Shown: positions 26,288 through 30,728 of the stretch, in pieces
Position numbering within the stretch: the first letter of the stretch is position 1
Layout: every line of letters starts with the position of its first letter
Source of the DNA: an uncultured Granulicatella sp.
Lineage (GTDB): Bacteria > Bacillota > Bacilli > Lactobacillales > Aerococcaceae
Reading direction: 5' to 3'
Length of the DNA: 30,728 nt
Assembly: GCA_937891475.1 (NCBI GenBank)
Contig: CALATC010000061.1
Span: forward strand, 1 to 30,728
Notes under the pieces: generated by a model
Seen by the model: the letters and a program-made list of their open reading frames with translations, nothing else
Told to the model about the DNA's origin: nothing
Databases searched by the model: none
Made by a program: the position numbers and the translations under genes

Positions 26288-26974
26288 ATGGAAATGGATC
26301 AACAATTATTAGAATTACCTTTGGAGTCAATGCCAAGAGAACGATTAGAGAAATTAGGAGCTAAAAGTCTCGAAACTTATGAATTATTAGCGATTTTGCT
26401 TCGGACAGGTTCCAAAGAATTAAATGTATTGCAATTAGCAAAAGTCGTATTAAATACGTTTGAAGATTTATTTACATTAAAAATGGCAACAGTGGAAGAA
26501 TTAATGGCTATTCACGGAATTGGACGAACGAAGGCAATAGAATTAAAAGCTGCAATGGAATTGGGAATTCGATTAGGAACAGCAAAGCAAACAAAGTTAG
26601 GACATATTACAAGCTCGCAAAAAGCTGGAGAATGTATTATGGAAGAATTGAAAGATTTATACCAAGAACATTTAATTGCATTATTTTTAAATTCGAAAAA
26701 TGAAGTCATTAAGAAAAAAATTATTTTTCGAGGAGGACTGAATCAAGCAGTCGTTCATCCAAGAGAAATTTTTAGAGAAGCGGTTCGTTTTTCTGCAGCA
26801 AGAATCATTATCGGGCATAATCATCCAAGTGGAAATGTTACGCCTTCTCAAGCGGATATTGACTTTACAAGACGATTATCGGAATGTGGAGAAATGATGG
26901 GGATTGAATTGTTAGATCATTTTATTGTGGGGGATCATACCTATTGTTCTTTAAAGGAAGAGGGGTATTTCTGA
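26288..26974 (+). CDS. radC: RadC family JAB1/MPN-domain protein
   Basis: RadC proteins are widespread but their cellular function is unsettled; the old DNA-repair assignment is doubtful. The product is 228 residues, full length. The N-terminal helix-hairpin-helix unit includes IHGIGRTKAIELKAAMELG (75-93). The C-terminal JAB1/MPN metalloprotease-like domain has the zinc motif HNHPSGNVTPSQAD (177-190: His177, His179, Ser181, Asp190). All canonical ligands are intact. AAGGGGG lies before the ATG. It is the last recognisable gene of the valS-folC-radC group. The DNA after it differs in character up to ddl. Confidence 0.93.
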   Translation: MEMDQQLLELPLESMPRERLEKLGAKSLETYELLAILLRTGSKELNVLQLAKVVLNTFEDLFTLKMATVEELMAIHGIGRTKAIELKAAMELGIRLGTAKQTKLGHITSSQKAGECIMEELKDLYQEHLIALFLNSKNEVIKKKIIFRGGLNQAVVHPREIFREAVRFSAARIIIGHNHPSGNVTPSQADIDFTRRLSECGEMMGIELLDHFIVGDHTYCSLKEEGYF

Positions 26975-27079
26975 AGAGGGATATTTAATTTGAAATTCTT
27001 AGATTTAAAAGGTTAAAGTTTTATCAAAAAAGTCAAATTAAAATTTACTACTTACATAAGATAGATTTCATTTATTTTT

Positions 27080-27117
27080 ACTATTGTGATAATTTCTATA
27101 ATACTTCCCACAATAGT
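27080..27117. promoter_or_regulatory. Inverted repeat bracketing a -10 box (candidate operator)
   Basis: ACTATTGTG (27080-27088) and CACAATAGT (27109-27117) are perfect inverted copies. A consensus TATAAT lies between them at 27097-27102. The arrangement suggests a repressor operator over the promoter of the next ORF. No good -35 box is seen. Confidence 0.5.
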
Positions 27118-27156
27118 TAACAAGTTTTGCTACACTTTATGTGGGAGGATTGGATA

Positions 27157-27525
27157 ATGAAAGTTGAGAGGTATATTAAGGAATTATTAGGTATAGTTAG
27201 TGAAGTTCAGAATATTAAGTGTTCAAAAACTAATCTTGAAAAACATTTAATTAAAAGAAACCATATAGATGCTTTAAAATATTTTGATAAGATAGAAGAA
27301 ATTATAAATAATCCAGATTATGTAGGAATGAATCCAAATGAAAAATCTGAGAGTATAGAGTATGTAAAGATTTTTGAAGATAATGTTTTAGTAGCATTAA
27401 AAATTCATGGTTCTAAGGATTTTTATTATATACCTAGTATGTATACAATAACAGATTATAAATTGCAATCCCGATTATTTAGTGGGAGACTGAAAAAAGT
27501 TGACAATAAAAATAATAAGCCGTAA
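27157..27525 (+). CDS. Small protein resembling PBECR (barnase/EndoU/RelE-fold) nuclease-like proteins
   Basis: The product is 122 residues from the ATG at 27157; GGGAGG lies 8 nt before it, so the upstream in-frame starts are unlikely. A helical N-terminus (1-50) is followed by IEEIINNPDYVGMNP (about 45-59), an alternating beta-rich segment (VKIFEDNVLVALKIHG), and a C-terminal block with YYIPSMYTITDYKLQSRLFS and GRLKK. This 'nPdyiG...Y-K...SmYti...SGRLKK' pattern is what I remember from the phage PBECR nuclease-like families. The match is from memory and not tested. The gene is AT-rich, flanked by a candidate operator and an RNA gene, and lies in an insertion between radC and ddl. Toxin or phage-derived origin is inference. 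Confidence 0.6.
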   Translation: MKVERYIKELLGIVSEVQNIKCSKTNLEKHLIKRNHIDALKYFDKIEEIINNPDYVGMNPNEKSESIEYVKIFEDNVLVALKIHGSKDFYYIPSMYTITDYKLQSRLFSGRLKKVDNKNNKP

Positions 27526-27528
27526 AAT
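27500..27528 (+). promoter_or_regulatory. Strong promoter of the structured RNA
   Basis: Consensus TTGACA (27500-27505), a 17-bp spacer, TAAAAT (27523-27528). It overlaps the last codons of the preceding ORF. Start of transcription is expected near 27535. Confidence 0.75.
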
Positions 27529-27534
27529 ACAGAT

Positions 27535-27666
27535 AACAAGTATTATTCTTTGAGGGCAGAAAGGGTTCCTGCCGCACCTTATTAGGTACCTGAGATGCTG
27601 GATACACCGACCAGCCAAGGAATAATCGCAAATCTGTTGAAGAGTCAAGTTCACTTGGCTCTTTTT
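27535..27666 (+). ncRNA. Unidentified structured RNA, candidate riboswitch/attenuator upstream of ddl
   Basis: A strong promoter and a terminator delimit an RNA of about 130 nt without coding capacity. Predicted helices: P1 ATTATTCTTTG (27542-27552) with CAAGGAATAAT (27616-27626), 11 bp including one wobble. It encloses P2 GGCAG/CTGCC (27555-27559, 27569-27573), a small P3 ACCT/AGGT (27576-27579, 27584-27587) and P4 GCTGG/CCAGC (27597-27601, 27611-27615). The P2 and P4 loops can form a short GGU/ACC contact. AGCCAAG (27613-27619), made of P4 and P1 strands, is a perfect complement of CTTGGCT (27654-27660) in the terminator, so the RNA can switch between a terminator and an antiterminator. I do not recognise TPP, SAM, purine, T-box, SRP or 6S signatures. 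Confidence 0.7.
27641..27666 (+). terminator. Terminator of the structured RNA
   Basis: AGAGTCAAG, loop TTCA, CTTGGCTCT, then T residues. The 9-bp stem has one T-G wobble, and its 3' arm is the part that can alternatively pair upstream. Confidence 0.85.
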
Positions 27667-27703
27667 ATATTTTCTGAAGGTGTTTTGGTAAAATGTGAGT
27701 GCC

Positions 27704-27732
27704 TTGTCAGTTTATAGTGCATTTGATATACT
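27704..27732 (+). promoter_or_regulatory. Putative ddl promoter
   Basis: TTGTCA (27704-27709), a 17-bp spacer, TATACT (27727-27732), about 60 nt upstream of ddl and downstream of the RNA terminator. It means ddl need not depend on readthrough from the RNA. Confidence 0.65.
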
Positions 27733-27790
27733 AGTGTATGAACTATGAAAGAAGTATCTAGATAAGATAGTTCTAGTTGGAGGATTGTTT

Positions 27791-28864
27791 ATGAAAATTA
27801 TAGTCGTTTATGGAGGCAAAAGTGCTGAACATGATATTTCAATTTTAACGGCTTTTTCAATTATTAAAGAAATCTATTTTGATTATTATGAAGTTCAACC
27901 AGTCTATATTAATCAAAAAGGAGAATGGCTGAAAGCTGAACCATTAACAGGGCCTGTAGCTTTTTCTGAAGCATTAAGATTAGAAGCAAGTCAAGAAGCT
28001 CACTTTGCAACAAGTGAAGGAGAAGTTTCGACAGGTGTACTTGTAACTCCTTATGATTTAAAAGAAGAGGAATGTGTTGTTTTCCCAGTATTACATGGAC
28101 CAAATGGGGAAGATGGAACGATTCAAGGATTGTTTGAAATGATGGATGTTCCTTATGTTGGATGTGGCGTATTGGCAAGCGCTTGTGGAATGGATAAAAT
28201 TACAAGTAAACAATTATTCCAACAAGCAGGATTACCACAATTACCATATGTTCCGTTTAATAAAACTCAATGGAAACAAAATCCTGAAAGTATTTATAAT
28301 AAAATTGAAGGTACATTAATTTACCCAGTATTTGTTAAACCAGCCAATATGGGATCAAGTGTAGGAATTTCAAAAGCGGAAAATCGTGATGAATTAACGA
28401 ATGCAATTGTTGAGGCATTGAAATATGACCGTCGAATTGTCGTAGAACAAGGGATTGAAGCAAGAGAAATTGAATGTGCGGTTCTTGGAAATGACGAAGC
28501 GAACACTTCTGTTGTAGGGGAAATTGTTAAGACAAGTGGTTTTTATGACTACAATGAAAAATATATTAACAATACCGTAACATTAGAAATTCCAGCGCAA
28601 ATTTCTGATGAAGTTTCTGCAAAAGTAAGAGAATATTCTGCAAAAGCATTCCGTGCCATTGATGGTAGTGGTTTAACAAGATGTGATTTCTTCTTAACGG
28701 AGACAAATGATATTTATATTAATGAAGTAAATACTTTACCAGGATTTACTCAATTTAGTATGTATCCACTTCTATGGGAGAAAACAGGGATTTCTTACAA
28801 AGATTTAGTTGAAGAATTAATTCAATTAGCTTTAAAACGTTATAAAGATCGACAAAATGGATAA
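27791..28864 (+). CDS. ddl: D-alanine--D-alanine ligase
   Basis: Ddl joins two D-alanines with ATP to make the dipeptide end of peptidoglycan precursors. The product is 357 residues from the ATG at 27791, with GGAGG 7 nt upstream; a TTG two codons earlier is an alternative. N-terminal GGKSAEHDISI, FPVLHGPNGEDGTIQGL and VKPANMGSSVGISKA (ATP-grasp) are all family signatures. The omega-loop motif FYDYNEKY has Tyr258 at the specificity position where D-Ala-D-lactate ligases have Phe, so D-Ala-D-Ala is the predicted product. The metal-binding INEVNTLPGFT is near the C-terminus. murF follows after a short terminator-like hairpin; the ddl-murF pair feeds the same pathway. Confidence 0.95.
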   Translation: MKIIVVYGGKSAEHDISILTAFSIIKEIYFDYYEVQPVYINQKGEWLKAEPLTGPVAFSEALRLEASQEAHFATSEGEVSTGVLVTPYDLKEEECVVFPVLHGPNGEDGTIQGLFEMMDVPYVGCGVLASACGMDKITSKQLFQQAGLPQLPYVPFNKTQWKQNPESIYNKIEGTLIYPVFVKPANMGSSVGISKAENRDELTNAIVEALKYDRRIVVEQGIEAREIECAVLGNDEANTSVVGEIVKTSGFYDYNEKYINNTVTLEIPAQISDEVSAKVREYSAKAFRAIDGSGLTRCDFFLTETNDIYINEVNTLPGFTQFSMYPLLWEKTGISYKDLVEELIQLALKRYKDRQNG

Positions 28865-28869
28865 GAAAG

Positions 28870-28891
28870 GCGCCTCACCGAGGCGCTTTTT
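28870..28891 (+). terminator. Terminator-like hairpin between ddl and murF
   Basis: GCGCCTC, loop ACC, GAGGCGC, then five T residues. murF starts 21 nt later with no obvious promoter between, so it may attenuate rather than fully end transcription. Confidence 0.8.
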
Positions 28892-28911
28892 GTGAGAGAG
28901 GAAGTAAAAAC

Positions 28912-30300
28912 ATGGCAATCGGAACAGTTGCTCAAATTGTAAAAGCTGTGAAAGCAATCGATTATCAAACAGATTATCGATTTGATGTTATTGAATCAGT
29001 TTCATTTGATACAAGAAAATTAACGCAAAATAGTTTATTTATTCCTTTAAAAGGACAAACTGATGGACATGATTACATTGAACAAGCAATCGAAAAAGGC
29101 GCAAAAGCTGTCTTTTGGGGAAGACAAGATCAAACTCCTCCAGAAGGAATTTGTGCAATTTGGGTGGATGATCCACTAGAAGCTTTCCAAGAATTAGCGA
29201 AATGGTATTTAGAAAAAGTTCATCCAAATGTTATCGGCATTACAGGTAGTTCAGGAAAAACGACAACAAAAGATATGACGGCTGCAGTACTTTCTAGTCG
29301 TTATCGTGTTTATAAAACACAAGGGAATTTTAATAATGATATTGGATTACCTCAAACGATTTTAGATATGCCAGAAGATACAGAACAATTAGTATTAGAA
29401 ATGGGTATGAGTGATTTTGGTGAAATTGAGTTTCTAAGCAAACTAGCAAAACCTTCTGTAGCAGTGATTACTTTAATTGGGGAATCCCATATGGAAAATT
29501 TAGGCAGCCGACAAGGAATTGCTAAAGCAAAATTAGAAATTTTAAAAGGATTACATGAAAAAGGATGTATCATCTTCCCTGCAAATGAGCCTTTATTAGA
29601 ACAAGAATTAGAAGAAATGAAGGCAGAAGAACACTTTAAGGTTTTACCGTTTGGAGAAGGTGCTAACAGTGTGATTCAAGCTGAAAATATTCAATTATTT
29701 GAAGACCATACTATTTTTGACTTAGTGAAACCTGCCAAACATTCTGTTCAACTACCTGTATTAGGAGCTTATAATGTCAATAATGCGCTCGCTGCTCTTC
29801 AAGTAGGATTAGAATGTGGGGTACCATTAGAACAAGCCATTGAAGCGGTTCAACAGTTTGAATTAACAAAAAATCGTACGCAGTGGGTAGATGGCATTCA
29901 TGGTTCGAAAATCTTAAATGATGCCTATAATGCAAGCCCAATTGCGATGAAATCTGTCATTCAATCCTTTACATCCGTAGCTTCTAATGGACGTAAAATT
30001 GTTGTATTAGGAGATATTCGTGAATTAGGAGAACAGTCAAAAGCATTACACGCAAGTATTTCTGAAGTAATGTTCCCAGAGAACATTCAAGAAGTGTATT
30101 TATATGGGGAAGAAATGAGTGCTTTATATGAAGCGTTAAAATCTCGTTTTGAAGCATCTCACTTACATTATGTTGAAAGTGATAAAGAAGCATTAATCCA
30201 ATTATTAAAAGAAGAATTACAACAAAATGATCAAGTGTTAGTGAAATCAAGTAATGGTACTGGATTATTAGCAGTTGTAGAGGCATTAAAAGAAGCATAA
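28912..30300 (+). CDS. murF: UDP-N-acetylmuramoyl-tripeptide--D-alanyl-D-alanine ligase
   Basis: MurF adds the D-Ala-D-Ala made by Ddl to the UDP-MurNAc-tripeptide, the last cytoplasmic step of peptidoglycan precursor synthesis. The product has 462 residues. The N-terminal domain has SFDTRKLTQNSLFIPLKG (31-48). The ATP P-loop TGSSGKTTTKD is at 111-121. Further signatures are TQGNFNNDIGLPQTIL, VLEMGMSDFGEIEFLSKL and KILNDAYNASPIAMKSVIQS. The C-terminal Rossmann-like domain is complete. AGAGGAAG precedes the ATG. It lies directly behind ddl, consistent with the ddl-murF-DEAD-box helicase order common in Lactobacillales. Confidence 0.95.
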   Translation: MAIGTVAQIVKAVKAIDYQTDYRFDVIESVSFDTRKLTQNSLFIPLKGQTDGHDYIEQAIEKGAKAVFWGRQDQTPPEGICAIWVDDPLEAFQELAKWYLEKVHPNVIGITGSSGKTTTKDMTAAVLSSRYRVYKTQGNFNNDIGLPQTILDMPEDTEQLVLEMGMSDFGEIEFLSKLAKPSVAVITLIGESHMENLGSRQGIAKAKLEILKGLHEKGCIIFPANEPLLEQELEEMKAEEHFKVLPFGEGANSVIQAENIQLFEDHTIFDLVKPAKHSVQLPVLGAYNVNNALAALQVGLECGVPLEQAIEAVQQFELTKNRTQWVDGIHGSKILNDAYNASPIAMKSVIQSFTSVASNGRKIVVLGDIRELGEQSKALHASISEVMFPENIQEVYLYGEEMSALYEALKSRFEASHLHYVESDKEALIQLLKEELQQNDQVLVKSSNGTGLLAVVEALKEA

Positions 30301-30550
30301 TTTTGTTTTGATCAGTATTTCATTTGTGAAATCAAAGGGCTTTTCTTTGCAATCTATCTTTGAACATGCTATAGTACTTGGAGAGTTGAGAAGTTTACAC
30401 AAATGTAATGATATATATCATGAAGATTGAACAAGTAATATTGTATAATCTCGTAATGTTCAGAAGTCTGGAGCTCTTTGCTGTTCCAGACTTTTATTGT
30501 GAAGGTAAAATACCTCGTGTGCTTCTCTTCAGCAGTACAAGGAGGAAAAT
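30301..30550 (+). promoter_or_regulatory. Intergenic region and structured leader of the DEAD-box helicase gene
   Basis: After murF there is only a weak hairpin (ATTTCA/TGAAAT). A perfect 14-bp palindrome ATGATATATATCAT lies at 30408-30421, directly after TTACA/TGTAA. TATAAT at 30444-30449 is the best -10 box, without a good -35. The leader then has AAGTCTGGA/TCCAGACTT (30464-30472, 30485-30493) followed by T residues, a terminator-like hairpin, and a small AGGTA/TACCT hairpin. AAGGAGG lies just before the start codon. A long structured leader is common for cold-inducible RNA helicases; control here is inferred. Confidence 0.5.
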
Positions 30551-30728
30551 ATGAAATTTAATGAGTTAGGCTTAGATTCAGCCTTATTAGAATCAATTGA
30601 AAAAATGGGGTTTGAGGAAGCAACACCTATCCAATCACAAACAATTCCATTAGCCTTAGCAGGTAAAGACGTGATTGGTCAAGCGCAAACAGGTACAGGG
30701 AAAACAGCTTCTTTTGGATTACCAATGC
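30551..30728 (+). CDS. cshA: DEAD-box RNA helicase (CshA-like), 3' end beyond the window
   Basis: Only the first 59 codons are present. They show the Q motif ([19 protein letters not shown], then ATPIQ) and Walker A AQTGTGKT (about residues 45-52), which define DEAD-box RNA helicases. These proteins unwind RNA in ribosome assembly and mRNA turnover, often with a role at low temperature. The position behind ddl-murF matches the cshA/deaD location in other Lactobacillales, hence the symbol, but the DEAD box itself and the C-terminal domain lie outside the window. Confidence 0.88.
   Translation, partial: MKFNELGLDSALLESIEKMGFEEATPIQSQTIPLALAGKDVIGQAQTGTGKTASFGLPM

Noticed and set aside
27541..27630. 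TPP-riboswitch-like strings (CCTGAGATG, CTGGATA) in the structured RNA
   Set aside because: The order and spacing do not match the TPP aptamer, the ACCTGATCTGG-type core is missing, and no thiamine gene follows.
27541..27666. SRP (4.5S) or 6S RNA
   Set aside because: The conserved SRP apical sequence (GGAAGnAGC) is absent, and the length and branched fold do not fit the long 6S hairpin.
27157..27666. Type III toxin-antitoxin system (nuclease-like ORF plus RNA)
   Set aside because: In known type III systems the RNA has tandem repeats and precedes the toxin under one promoter. Here the RNA follows, has its own promoter and no repeats.
1..30728. CRISPR arrays, tRNA or rRNA genes
   Set aside because: I saw no regularly spaced direct repeats and no cloverleaf-like or rRNA-like sequence on either strand.

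Overview
The window is a low-GC, AT-rich Firmicutes chromosome segment. Gene content and local order (oppBCDF/oppA, comFA-comFC, hpf-secA-prfB, ftsE-ftsX, valS-folC-radC, ddl-murF-DEAD-box helicase) fit a Lactobacillales member. A Carnobacteriaceae/Granulicatella-like organism is my best guess from the style of the proteins, but I cannot prove it from sequence alone. Almost everything is on the + strand; only a small membrane protein and a glycerol dehydrogenase are on the - strand. I see no rRNA, tRNA, CRISPR array or intact transposon.

Layout. 1-1.7 kb is accessory DNA: an AT-rich ORF with a PD-(D/E)xK-like nuclease signature, a truncated ISL3-type transposase and one copy of a short dispersed repeat. 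1.7-3.3 kb is a single-chain ABC exporter. 3.4-9.75 kb is an oligopeptide uptake locus (oppB-C-D-F, then acpP, then the lipoprotein oppA). 9.8-11.9 kb is the late competence pair comFA-comFC. 11.9-13.7 kb holds the two minus-strand genes, with a CcpA cre site in the gldA promoter. 13.8-18.3 kb is hpf-secA-prfB, with the programmed +1 frameshift in prfB. 18.3-18.6 kb is a repeat cluster that starts on the prfB stop codon. 18.7-20.1 kb is an unusual protein that looks like an M32 carboxypeptidase without its zinc ligands. 20.2-21.8 kb is ftsE-ftsX. 21.9-24.8 kb is T-box-controlled valS, followed by folC and radC. 27.0-27.7 kb looks like an accessory insertion with a small AT-rich RelE/barnase-fold-like ORF and a compact structured RNA that has its own promoter and terminator. 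27.7-30.3 kb is ddl-murF (peptidoglycan precursor synthesis), and the window ends in the start of a DEAD-box RNA helicase gene with a structured leader.

How the genes work together. The core is housekeeping: peptide import, DNA uptake, secretion, translation termination and ribosome hibernation, cell-division ABC machinery, tRNA charging, folate polyglutamylation and cell-wall precursors. The most interesting signals are: (1) the structured RNA between radC and ddl, whose junction-closing strands can pair with the 3' arm of its terminator, the logic of a transcription-attenuating riboswitch; (2) the M32-like pseudoenzyme; and (3) the palindromic repeat family next to prfB and the IS remnant.
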